25,924 nt of DNA from JAAYUK01 sp964392915 (lineage in GTDB: Bacteria > Nitrospirota > Thermodesulfovibrionia > Thermodesulfovibrionales > Dissulfurispiraceae): positions 1 to 25,924 of the forward strand of contig CAYMRS010000037.1 in NCBI GenBank assembly GCA_964392915.1, in the 5' to 3' direction. Below, in pieces: positions 5,656-13,478 of the stretch; positions within the stretch are counted from its first letter, which is position 1; each line of letters starts with the position of its first letter. Position numbers and translations under genes: made by a program. Under the pieces are notes generated by a model. That model was not told the DNA's origin. It ran no database searches and was given only the letters and a program-made list of their open reading frames with translations.

Positions 5656-8187
5656 TCAATTGATCTCGGGGATGCCCGGCGCGGCTCTTTCGGAATCCAT
5701 AACGCGCTTTACCCGCTCTTGCATGTCCTGAAAACTGATTCTGTTGTCCGGGTTCTGGTTGATGATGTCAACGCCGCGCAGCCAACCGCGCTTGATAATG
5801 TATTCCTTCCCTCCCGACAGGATCGTTCCCCTGACGGCAAAAACATCATTGCGGAGCTTGCATCTCAGGCCGATCCGGCTATAGGGGAAGTCGCTAAACA
5901 GGGATGTGAGCCCGCCCTGCACCGAGGTCTTTACACCGGTCCCCAGCACGGTGATGCTTTCGATAGCATCCATGCTGATGCGCTGCTTTATACCGCTGGT
6001 GTCAACAGACTCTACTTCAAGATTGAAGCCGGCCGGCTGGCCGTACTCCATGACAAAGTTTTTGAGCGATCCCCGGATAACACCTGTCATATGGCCGACC
6101 GGAATCTTCTGTGTCACCTGCTCAAGGCTGATGCCTGAAAACACGATGTCTGCGCCGAAACTCCGGCCGGCAGAAAACATTTTTTCGAAAAAGAAGTTTT
6201 CAAATGAAACTTCGCCGCCGAAGATGCGGACAAAAAACTGACCGTCTCCTGTAAGCACTTCATTGCGATACCTGAGGATGCCGGTATCCGCATAAATGGT
6301 TCCGATGTATTCAGTGTCGAACAGCTCTTTCGTCAGCTGCCCGAGATCTACGCTTTCAATTCTGACCCCAAGTCGAAGGCCTAAGGCCGGATGAGGCACA
6401 TCATCGACGCCGAAACGATAGAACACAACATTGCCGCCAAAGAGCGGTACAGAGACGGGTTCCGCGATGCGTATATAATTGCGGCTGATGTATAAAGGCA
6501 CCTTGACGCTGTCAATCTTCAGCCTTCCTTTCTGAAATCCGGTCAATAGTATGGTGCCATTTTCGCTCTCTTTCGGCCTCTCAGCCGGCTTGCCATCCGG
6601 CGTCAGGAGCAGCCAGAGCGGAAGCTGCGCCGAGACAGCGTCAACCGACAATTCGCGGCCGGGCGCGCGGAGCGATGCATCTGAAATGTTCAGCATCCCC
6701 TTGACAGCGGTGCCGGCAGTTGAGTGCTCAATCTCTGCAGAAATTGTTGTCACGCCTGCCGCGGCAAATCCTTTCAGTGCGGGACCGGCGGCTTCAAGAA
6801 AATCCTTGAGGAGAATGATTACAACAGGGTCATGGAGAATAGAGATTTTCGCAGGATCGATTTTCCAACTCGAAGCGTTGCCGTCAAACGAAAATGCGGC
6901 GGTTGCTGTCTCGAAAAGATCTGCAGTCGAAGAGAATTGGAGGCGCTTTTCGCTCAAAAAAAAAGAGCCGTCAGCGGACAGGGCGGTCTTTCGTCCTGCG
7001 AGATTGCTGTAAAATTTTCCCCAGAGATATTCACCTCCTACAAGCTCAGCCTGACCCGAAAACGTAAGTTTCTGCTCCTGCGGGCCGTACTGCAGTTTCA
7101 GCACGACCTTTCCGCTCACTCCCTGGGCAGCACGAGCCGCATCGGGCGAACTGAAGCCCCCCTCGCTGAAACTGAAGGTGAGCGTTCCCTGCATTGCAAG
7201 CTGTTCTTTTGCATAGGTGCCGCTCAGGCTTGTCTCGACAGCGCCTTTCCCCTGCATGGTCCAGGTGCGGTACTCATCCGGCAGAACCGGTGCGGCGACG
7301 GCGAAGGCCTGGGAAAAATCGATGGACGACACCGCGAGCGTGGCTTGCCATGGAATCTCACCTCGCAAAACCGCATTTGCCGTTCCCTGAATAGCGCCGA
7401 ACTGCTTGCTCGTTCCTTTCAGCGAGCGAAGCGTGAATGTTTCGGTTTTCCGGTCAAATGCCATGTCGGCGGTCAGGTTCAGTGCGCTCACCGCTGTTTG
7501 TTTGCCGTCGAGCGCATATGAAGCATTGTCAAGAATGAGGTCAGCCGTTCCCGATCCGTAAGGGGGATATGCTCCGGCAAGCCTGAAGGCGACTTTCAGG
7601 TGTCCCGAAGCGGAAAGCTCTTTTTTCGGGCTGTCGGCAAAAGAGAAGAGTGAATCAATCGCGAGTTCCCCGCCGCGTTTCGGCGAAAAGTTTTTGAGCG
7701 AGAAGTTGAAGCTGCTCAAGGCCACTTTCTGATCATTCCCTTCGAAGGTGAACACCGCCTCAGCATTCCGGATATCAAGAAGGCGAATATCCGGCAGTTT
7801 GTTCAGAAAAGAAAAGTCGCTTTTTGTCTTGCCGAGGCGAAAGGAGAGTTTCGGTTTTTCGAGAACAATCGTGTCGATATGCCCTTTCAGCATAAGGTCG
7901 AGCGTATTTTTTACATTTACATTCTCGCAAAGAAGGGTGAATCCGTCACCGTCACTTTTTTTTACGGACAGGTTTTTGATTTCACCTGAGAGCAGGGGCG
8001 AAAAAGATGCATTTTCGGCATGCACTTCATAACCGAACATGCCGGCCACCGCATTCAGCGCGGCAGGACTGTTTAGGATCAGGATGGTGGCAATGCAGAG
8101 GAAAAGAGCAATCACCAATGCCGTCAATGCTATGCGGCTCGCCCAGGTTCGCAGAGATTGGCGTATTTGTATACTTCCCGAATTCAT
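5656..8187 (-). CDS. YdbH-like AsmA-superfamily intermembrane bridge protein
   Basis: The protein has 843 residues. One N-terminal membrane anchor (about 18-40) is followed by a very long periplasmic part rich in short beta strands, typical of the AsmA/TamB/YdbH group. These proteins form hydrophobic grooves that carry phospholipid between membranes. The C-terminal segment (about 735-820, including SITVLGTG, FSDFPYSRIGLRCKL and ISFQDMQERVKRVMD) resembles the YdbH C-terminus. The neighbouring DUF1318 gene supports YdbH rather than AsmA or TamB. Older databases label this family a dicarboxylate transport protein, which is probably wrong. No ynbE-sized lipoprotein gene is visible in the 169 bases before the DUF1318 gene. 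Family placement is moderately sure; transport function is inferred. Confidence 0.72.
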   Translation of the reverse strand: MNSGSIQIRQSLRTWASRIALTALVIALFLCIATILILNSPAALNAVAGMFGYEVHAENASFSPLLSGEIKNLSVKKSDGDGFTLLCENVNVKNTLDLMLKGHIDTIVLEKPKLSFRLGKTKSDFSFLNKLPDIRLLDIRNAEAVFTFEGNDQKVALSSFNFSLKNFSPKRGGELAIDSLFSFADSPKKELSASGHLKVAFRLAGAYPPYGSGTADLILDNASYALDGKQTAVSALNLTADMAFDRKTETFTLRSLKGTSKQFGAIQGTANAVLRGEIPWQATLAVSSIDFSQAFAVAAPVLPDEYRTWTMQGKGAVETSLSGTYAKEQLAMQGTLTFSFSEGGFSSPDAARAAQGVSGKVVLKLQYGPQEQKLTFSGQAELVGGEYLWGKFYSNLAGRKTALSADGSFFLSEKRLQFSSTADLFETATAAFSFDGNASSWKIDPAKISILHDPVVIILLKDFLEAAGPALKGFAAAGVTTISAEIEHSTAGTAVKGMLNISDASLRAPGRELSVDAVSAQLPLWLLLTPDGKPAERPKESENGTILLTGFQKGRLKIDSVKVPLYISRNYIRIAEPVSVPLFGGNVVFYRFGVDDVPHPALGLRLGVRIESVDLGQLTKELFDTEYIGTIYADTGILRYRNEVLTGDGQFFVRIFGGEVSFENFFFEKMFSAGRSFGADIVFSGISLEQVTQKIPVGHMTGVIRGSLKNFVMEYGQPAGFNLEVESVDTSGIKQRISMDAIESITVLGTGVKTSVQGGLTSLFSDFPYSRIGLRCKLRNDVFAVRGTILSGGKEYIIKRGWLRGVDIINQNPDNRISFQDMQERVKRVMDSERAAPGIPEIN

Positions 8188-8247
8188 TGTTACATTATAG
8201 CACCGGAACAGGAAGGTCGCGCCACGGGTAGCGCATGCGGCAATTCG

Positions 8248-9978
8248 CTATCTCGCATCAACCCGGTTGCGGCCGTTATGTTTAGCATCATACAGCGCAG
8301 CATCAACACGGGCAATCAGCGATTCAATCGAATCGTCATGCTGAAGCACCGTGACACCCATGCTGACCGTTAAGCGATTAAAAAGCGGAAACTCGCAGGC
8401 TTCAACGTTACGGCGGAGTTTTTCGGCCAGGGCGGTTGCATTGATGGCCGGAGTTTCCGGCGCCAGAATCATGAACTCTTCGCCCCCCCAGCGGCCCAGC
8501 ACGTCGGAGCGGCGAATGCTTTGCGTGAGGATGTCTGCGACTGACTTCAGCGCTTTGTCTCCAGTCTGATGCCCACAGGTATCGTTGATTTTCTTGAAAT
8601 GATCGATATCGGCCATAATCAGCGAGAGGGCTGATTTATGGCGTTGGGCACGGGCAAGTTCGCGGGCGAGCAGATCCTCGAATGTATGGCGATTGTAAAC
8701 GCCGGTCAGCTTGTCAATTGTTGCCGCCATCGTAAGCTGCTCCTCGAGCTGCCGGCGTTCAGTAACGTCTCGCAGGATGAGAACATATCCGGTCAGAATC
8801 TGCTCATGAGTCCAGATGCCCGAAACCCGGCACTCCAGCGAGCGGGAGCGAGCGTTGCTTGAACGCTGAATCGAAAACTGATACTCTTCATTCCGCTTCA
8901 CCGCAGCAAACGCCAGGATGAGGCTATTATGGCCGATGCCATTTTGCGAGTAGATATTCTGGAGTCTCTTTTCAATTATGTCATCCGCCCTGATTCCGAG
9001 CATCTGTTCGGCTGCCGGATTGCAGTATTTGACTGTCATCCGGATGTCGATAGCAATGATAGCGCTTTCAGTTGATGAGCGCATGATGTTGTCGAGGTAG
9101 ACGGATTTCTCGCGGAATCTTCTGAGCGCATCCTGAAGCTTCTCTTCTTTTTCACGTACAATCTCCCGCAGCGATTCAGTATAACGCCCTTCCATGCCCC
9201 TGACGATATCTGATTGCGTAATCAGGCCGGTCAGCATGCCGTCCCGGTCAGTAACTCCAAGCCGGCGGATCTTGTGCTTGTTCATCGCCTGAATGGCTTC
9301 GTAGAGGGGCACGTCGCTTTCAATGGTCTTTATCGGACTGCTCATGACCTCATCAACCAGTGTTTTGTTCATGTCACGTTTCTCATAAATGAGACGAGTC
9401 ATATCGCGTTCCGTGAGGATGCCGGAGGGGATGTTTTTTTCGGTTACGAAAACGCAGCTTATTTTGCAGGCAGCCATCTGCGCAAGCGCATCACGAAGAA
9501 GGCTGCCTGCAGTAATGCGCTGCACATTACGGTTCATGATTTTGCCGACTTTCTTTACTTCGACAAAATATTCAATGCCGAGATGAGCAACGAGATCAGA
9601 CTGCGTAATGACGCCGGAAATATGCCCCTGCGCATTGATAACAACCAGATGACGGATCATTTTCAGGGAAAAAAGATTGAACGCGTCATAAATGGTTGTT
9701 GAGCTTGTCGCGGTAACGACCGGTGAACTCATGAGAGCCCGCATGTTCGTGCCGGCGAAGTCCACCTCGCGGTGTGCTCCGTCAACCAGGTTTCGCTCCG
9801 TGAAGATGCCGACGGGACGCTGCTGTTCCGTCACGACGATGCAGCTGATGCGACGCTTGCGCATGATCGCAATTGCTTCTTCCGCGCAGGCGTCGGGCGC
9901 AAGGGTGATAACATTCGGAGTCAGAATGTCACGGAGTGTTTTTGCCGGCAAGTGTGGCCGGTCGGTTTTGTTATCCAT
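8248..9978 (-). CDS. Diguanylate cyclase with four CBS domains, PAS and GGDEF
   Basis: The 576 residues contain two tandem CBS pairs (about 15-135 and 145-275), a predicted coiled coil (about 275-300), a PAS domain (about 305-415) and a C-terminal GGDEF domain. The catalytic motif is GGEEF at 498-502. An RxxD inhibitory site (R489-D492) lies exactly five residues before it, so product inhibition by c-di-GMP is expected. CBS pairs usually bind adenine nucleotides or related ligands, so cyclase output may follow energy state. There is no membrane segment, which points to a cytoplasmic sensor. It is the first gene of the long minus-strand unit and is divergent from the porin. Signal and target are unknown. 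Confidence 0.9.
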   Translation of the reverse strand: MDNKTDRPHLPAKTLRDILTPNVITLAPDACAEEAIAIMRKRRISCIVVTEQQRPVGIFTERNLVDGAHREVDFAGTNMRALMSSPVVTATSSTTIYDAFNLFSLKMIRHLVVINAQGHISGVITQSDLVAHLGIEYFVEVKKVGKIMNRNVQRITAGSLLRDALAQMAACKISCVFVTEKNIPSGILTERDMTRLIYEKRDMNKTLVDEVMSSPIKTIESDVPLYEAIQAMNKHKIRRLGVTDRDGMLTGLITQSDIVRGMEGRYTESLREIVREKEEKLQDALRRFREKSVYLDNIMRSSTESAIIAIDIRMTVKYCNPAAEQMLGIRADDIIEKRLQNIYSQNGIGHNSLILAFAAVKRNEEYQFSIQRSSNARSRSLECRVSGIWTHEQILTGYVLILRDVTERRQLEEQLTMAATIDKLTGVYNRHTFEDLLARELARAQRHKSALSLIMADIDHFKKINDTCGHQTGDKALKSVADILTQSIRRSDVLGRWGGEEFMILAPETPAINATALAEKLRRNVEACEFPLFNRLTVSMGVTVLQHDDSIESLIARVDAALYDAKHNGRNRVDAR

Positions 9979-9988
9979 ACTGCCAAAG

Positions 9989-9997
9989 ATAATATCA
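9989..9997 (-). promoter_or_regulatory. Candidate extended -10 promoter for the diguanylate cyclase unit
   Basis: On the minus strand the sequence reads TGATATTAT, a TGn extended -10 element with hexamer TATTAT. The hexamer ends 11 bases before the ATG at 9978. No good -35 is seen 17 bases upstream and there is no ribosome-binding site, so any transcript would have almost no leader. This is the only promoter-like element found for the long left-hand unit. Confidence 0.3.
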
Positions 9998-10060
9998 CAT
10001 GCAGGTATTCAGGGGAAGTGGCTGATGCCGGCAGGAGGGAGCTTTGCCTGTAATGGCCGT

Positions 10061-10088
10061 TGTTAACTAATGTTAATCGGCTAACGTT
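10061..10088 (+). promoter_or_regulatory. Candidate activator-binding sites upstream of the porin promoter
   Basis: GTTAAC (10062-10067) and GTTAAT (10072-10077) are spaced ten bases apart, start to start. A third related site, CTAACG, follows at 10081. A very similar pair occurs on the opposite strand at the start of the sigma-54 regulator gene. Here the pair ends 96 bases before the -24 GG of the porin promoter, a normal position for a sigma-54 enhancer site. Binding by the neighbouring regulator is inferred. Confidence 0.5.
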
Positions 10089-10170
10089 CCGGGGTTGCCC
10101 ATTCTTGCTGATGTGAGCAATTTCTATTATTAATCAATGAGGCAAATTCTCCTGCAGCAATGCGTTATCT

Positions 10171-10187
10171 AAGGCACAGCACTTGCT
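10171..10187 (+). promoter_or_regulatory. Sigma-54 promoter of the porin gene
   Basis: AAGGCACAGCACTTGCT matches the -24/-12 consensus TGGCAC-N5-TTGC. GG (10173-10174) and GC (10185-10186) are separated by exactly ten bases. Transcription should start about 10197, giving a leader of about 50 bases. A sigma-54 activator gene with an intact GAFTGA motif lies immediately downstream of the porin. Confidence 0.72.
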
Positions 10188-10210
10188 TTACTTTAACCAG
10201 ATTGTAAAAT

Positions 10211-10225
10211 CCCGCATTTTGCGGG
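10211..10225 (+). other. Small hairpin in the porin mRNA leader
   Basis: CCCGCA, TTT, TGCGGG form a six-base-pair stem with a three-base loop. It sits about 14 bases after the predicted transcription start and 25 bases before the ATG. It could stabilise the 5' end of the transcript. No U-run follows, so it is not a terminator. Confidence 0.45.
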
Positions 10226-10249
10226 TGGATTATTTCATGGAGGTGCAGT

Positions 10250-11836
10250 ATGGGCAAAGCCCTGGCGACGCTTCTTTGTCTGTTCCTCCTGGCACCTGTC
10301 ACATCGTGGGCAGCGGACCAGGCGGATTTGATGAAGAAGATCGAAGAACTCTCCCAGCAGCTGCAGCAGTTAAAGCAGCAGATGGGAGAGATGCAAAAGA
10401 AAGAGACAGTAAAAGAAGAGCGGATTGGCAACATCGAAAAGAAAACCGCGGCAGTGGAAAAGAAAACAGAGGAGTCGGCGGCAGGATGGCCTGCGTGGTT
10501 TGAAATTGGTGGAGACTTCCGGACACGGTTTGATTACATGAGCGGAACGTCGGCAGCTTTCTTCACGCCGGACCCGGCCGGTCCCTTTACCCTTCCCCCT
10601 GTTCTCGTTCCATCAGAGAAGTTCAAGAACGAGGCGCTTTTGACGAACCGGCTCGGGCTGAACATGAAGTTCAAGGCGACCGAGGACATTCAGGTAAAGA
10701 CCCGCCTGCTCATGTACAAAGTTTGGGGACATGAAACCGGCGGCCCTGTGTCGGGAGCAAATTCGTTTTTTGCGGACAAGCAGAGCATCTTTGACGGCAA
10801 CGTAGCCCACACGCCTTCGGACAATGCCCTGCGGGTAGATCAGGCATATGCTACATGGAGCAACATCGCAGATCAGCCGATCTGGTTCTCGGTGGGCCGC
10901 CGTCCGTCGACCGGCGGGGTGCCGACGAATCTGCGGCTGAACAACCAGAAGATAGGCTCGGCCGGAGTGCCGGGGCTGCTGATCGACTATGCCTTTGACG
11001 GTGCCACGTTCGGCGTCGCCCCCGACATTGATGCACTGCCCGGATTTTATGCGAAGCTGTGTTACGGCAAGGGCTTTGACAGCGGATTGAGGAGCTCTGC
11101 GAACAGCATGAAGGATGTCAATTTCCTCGGCTTCAATCTCGTTCCTTACGAAACAGACAACTTCCGGGTGGAATTGCAGTACAGCAGAGGATTTGATATT
11201 TTTGCATTTCCGGAGTTCTCCGCAGTTGCTTTCCCGGGCTTCGGCACACTCAGCAATACGAACCTTGGCGACATCGATCAGTTCGGCGCGGTCATTTCCG
11301 GGAAGATCGACAATTTTGGCCCCGGCAACCTGAATCTCTTTGTGTCACCAGCCATGAGCAAAACGCATCCTAATTCCAACATCATCGGGTTCCCCGGCAT
11401 GCTGGAGTATGGTCTGATGTGGGACAACGTGGCCGGAAGAAATTCCAGAACCGGTTACGCCCTTTATGCCGGCGCCCGGTATGATATCCCGTCAACCGGC
11501 ACCAAAATTGGCGTTGAATACAATCACGGCTCCAAAAACTGGATTACGTTCACGCCTGCATCGGACGACATGTGGACCAGCAAGCTCGGAACCCGCGGTA
11601 GCGTGTACGAAATATATGCTATACAGGAACTGCTGAAGAAGCCGATATCGAAGCTCGGCAAGGCATTCTTCCGGGTCGGCTACCAGTACTACGACTTCGA
11701 CTACACCGGCAGCAATAACTGGGTGGGCTCTCCGGTAAAGATTTCGGACCTCACCTCCACCATGTACGCTCCGCAGATGTTCCAGCCGCTGAAGAAAGCG
11801 CAGAATGTTTACGCTACCTTTGACGTGCAGTTCTAA
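10250..11836 (+). CDS. Outer-membrane beta-barrel porin, DUF3373-like
   Basis: The 528-residue protein starts with a clear signal peptide ending near SWAA (residues 1-22). A coiled-coil segment (about 25-75) rich in Gln, Lys and Glu follows, of the kind that tethers or trimerises porins. The rest alternates polar and aromatic residues in strand-like stretches and ends in ATFDVQF; a C-terminal Phe is the usual barrel-assembly signal. The overall pattern resembles DUF3373 proteins of Geobacter-like bacteria and Nitrospirota. GGAGG is placed well before the ATG. It has its own sigma-54 promoter and a strong terminator, so it is a single-gene unit. The transported substrate is unknown; control shared with an exported sulfurtransferase hints at a sulfur or selenium compound, which is speculation. 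Confidence 0.8.
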   Translation: MGKALATLLCLFLLAPVTSWAADQADLMKKIEELSQQLQQLKQQMGEMQKKETVKEERIGNIEKKTAAVEKKTEESAAGWPAWFEIGGDFRTRFDYMSGTSAAFFTPDPAGPFTLPPVLVPSEKFKNEALLTNRLGLNMKFKATEDIQVKTRLLMYKVWGHETGGPVSGANSFFADKQSIFDGNVAHTPSDNALRVDQAYATWSNIADQPIWFSVGRRPSTGGVPTNLRLNNQKIGSAGVPGLLIDYAFDGATFGVAPDIDALPGFYAKLCYGKGFDSGLRSSANSMKDVNFLGFNLVPYETDNFRVELQYSRGFDIFAFPEFSAVAFPGFGTLSNTNLGDIDQFGAVISGKIDNFGPGNLNLFVSPAMSKTHPNSNIIGFPGMLEYGLMWDNVAGRNSRTGYALYAGARYDIPSTGTKIGVEYNHGSKNWITFTPASDDMWTSKLGTRGSVYEIYAIQELLKKPISKLGKAFFRVGYQYYDFDYTGSNNWVGSPVKISDLTSTMYAPQMFQPLKKAQNVYATFDVQF

Positions 11837-11845
11837 GAAATAGCC

Positions 11846-11873
11846 TGCGGGGAGGGCTTGTGCCCTCCCCGCA
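11846..11873. terminator. Bidirectional hairpin between the porin and the sigma-54 regulator
   Basis: A perfect 12-base-pair stem (TGCGGGGAGGGC and its complement) encloses a TTGT loop. It lies nine bases after the porin stop codon and eight bases after the end of the convergent regulator gene. Flanking U-runs are weak on both strands, but the position and strength fit a shared terminator. Confidence 0.8.
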
Positions 11874-11880
11874 AATCAGC

Positions 11881-13293
11881 TTATACCGCAACTTTCAATT
11901 TATTGATTAGCTTCCAGAGAGTAACGCGACTGATGCCGAGATGCTGCGCTGTCAATGTCCTGCTTCCCCTGAAACGTTCAAGGGCTGCGACCAACTTGTC
12001 TTTGCTGATGCGTTGTCGTCCGGCGAAAGAAGGACCGGTATCCGGCGCTGTTTTTCTGAAGAGGTATTCCGGCAAATCGCTCAGTTCAATGGTGTCGCCT
12101 TTTGCGGTCATGATCGCATATTCGATCATGTTGATCAACTGGCGAACATTGCCGGGCCAGGCATAGGCTTCAATCGACTCAAGCGCCTGCGGGCTGACAT
12201 GATGAATGGTCTTCCGGTTGATTTGACCGATCCGCTCCAGGTGGTGATTTATGAGGAGAGGAATGTCTTCGGCGCGCTCACGGAGAGGAGGAACATGAAT
12301 CGGGATAACGTTGATGCGGTAGAAGAGGTCTTCGCGGAATTTTCCCGCCCCGAGCAGCTCATCCATGCTTTTGTTTGTTGCGCTCATCAGGCGGACGTCG
12401 ACCTTTATGGTCCGCTGGTCGCCGACCCGCTCAATCTCCCGCTCCTGTAGCACGCGAAGCAGCTTTACCTGCATTGAGAGCGGCATGTCGCCAACCTCAT
12501 CAAGGAATAAGCTTCCGTGCAGGGCCGCTTCGAACCGTCCCTGCCTGTCACGCACTGCCCCGGTAAAAGCGCCTTTGACGTGACCAAAAAGCTCGCTCTC
12601 CAGAAGAAACTCATTTAGCGCGGCGCAGTTTACCGTAACAAACGGACCTGTCTGCCGGCGGCTCAGGCGATGCGCAGCGCGCGCCACCAGTTCCTTGCCG
12701 GTGCCACTTTCGCCCGTGATTACGATGGGAGCCTCGCTGGCCGCGGCATTGCGAATCTGCTCGTACAGGCGCTGCATCGGCAGGCTGGTGCCGATAAGCC
12801 CCATAAACCCGTATTCCTGCATCAGTTCACTCTTGAGTTGCTCGATTTTGCGGTCCTTCTCGTAAATCGAGGTAACATCGGTCATTACTTCGACCGCGCC
12901 GATAATTTCCCCCGCGGAGTTTTTCAGGAGAACGGCGTTCTTCAGGAGTTGTATTTCGCGCCCGTCCCCGGCCCGAAGCTGACAGCGCATTTTTGTAATG
13001 TTGCCGCTTTCAAAAAGAGTGCACTTTGTCTGGTTGCCGGCATTGACTTTTTTGCTGCATACGGCGCTGTCGATCATCGTACATTTTTGACCGACGACAT
13101 CCTCACGACGAAAGCCGGTGATATTTTCAGCGGCGCGGTTGAAAAAAAGAATGGTGCTGTCCGTGTCGATGATCATGAGGCCGTCGGACATTGCTTCGAT
13201 GACGCTGTTCAAAAACTCTGCGTTGTTAAAAAGATCGGAAGCATCTTTTGTTGTTAACTGCTTCATTCCAAATATTAACACATTCGTTAACAT
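11881..13293 (-). CDS. Sigma-54-dependent activator with a cysteine-bearing PAS domain
   Basis: The 470-residue one-component regulator has an N-terminal PAS domain (about 25-145), an AAA+ domain (about 165-400) and a Fis-type helix-turn-helix at the C-terminus (about 430-467). Walker A GESGTGKE is at 194-201, the sigma-54-contacting loop GAFTGA is at 241-246, and Walker B SLFLDE is at 261-266. The PAS domain carries cysteines at 71, 79, 91 and 104, which could bind a metal or Fe-S centre or sense redox or sulfur state. There is no receiver domain or membrane segment. The ATG at 13293 has an AGGAG site. The gene lies between two transcription units with sigma-54 promoters. GTTAAC-type sites overlap its own start, so it may also control itself. 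Confidence 0.93.
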   Translation of the reverse strand: MLTNVLIFGMKQLTTKDASDLFNNAEFLNSVIEAMSDGLMIIDTDSTILFFNRAAENITGFRREDVVGQKCTMIDSAVCSKKVNAGNQTKCTLFESGNITKMRCQLRAGDGREIQLLKNAVLLKNSAGEIIGAVEVMTDVTSIYEKDRKIEQLKSELMQEYGFMGLIGTSLPMQRLYEQIRNAAASEAPIVITGESGTGKELVARAAHRLSRRQTGPFVTVNCAALNEFLLESELFGHVKGAFTGAVRDRQGRFEAALHGSLFLDEVGDMPLSMQVKLLRVLQEREIERVGDQRTIKVDVRLMSATNKSMDELLGAGKFREDLFYRINVIPIHVPPLRERAEDIPLLINHHLERIGQINRKTIHHVSPQALESIEAYAWPGNVRQLINMIEYAIMTAKGDTIELSDLPEYLFRKTAPDTGPSFAGRQRISKDKLVAALERFRGSRTLTAQHLGISRVTLWKLINKLKVAV

Positions 13294-13299
13294 TTTAAC
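13253..13299. promoter_or_regulatory. Candidate activator sites at the regulator start, serving the rhodanese promoter
   Basis: The palindrome GTTAAC occurs at 13253-13258 and 13286-13291, ATTAAC at 13274-13279 and TTTAAC at 13294-13299. Read on the minus strand, the core is GTTAACGAATGTGTTAAT; the porin site is GTTAACTAATGTTAAT. The pair at 13274-13291 ends 96 bases before the -24 GG of the rhodanese promoter, the same distance as at the porin. It overlaps the regulator's start codon, which would permit autoregulation. Confidence 0.5.
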
Positions 13300-13385
13300 G
13301 CTCCTGCGCTGAACATGCCCTGTTTTCTCGCTGATATTTCATAGTTTATCCCGTTATGTAATCAACTTCGATGCCACACCATTTC

Positions 13386-13401
13386 CGGCATAAGAATTGC
13401 T
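13386..13401 (+). promoter_or_regulatory. Sigma-54 promoter of the selenocysteine rhodanese gene
   Basis: CGGCATAAGAATTGCT fits the -24/-12 pattern. GG (13387-13388) and GC (13399-13400) are separated by exactly ten bases, and TTGCT matches the -12 element. The predicted start near 13412 gives a leader of about 67 bases before the ATG at 13479. Confidence 0.68.
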
Positions 13402-13478
13402 TATATGTTTATAAGATGAAAATGTGCTATAAATATAGATAGTATCTATGCACAATCACAAAAAGGAGGATTTAGCCT

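Noticed and set aside
6724..7521. Plus-strand 265-residue open frame inside the YdbH-like gene
   Set aside because: The opposite strand encodes a continuous 843-residue protein with a membrane anchor and family C-terminus; the plus-strand translation is basic and unstructured.
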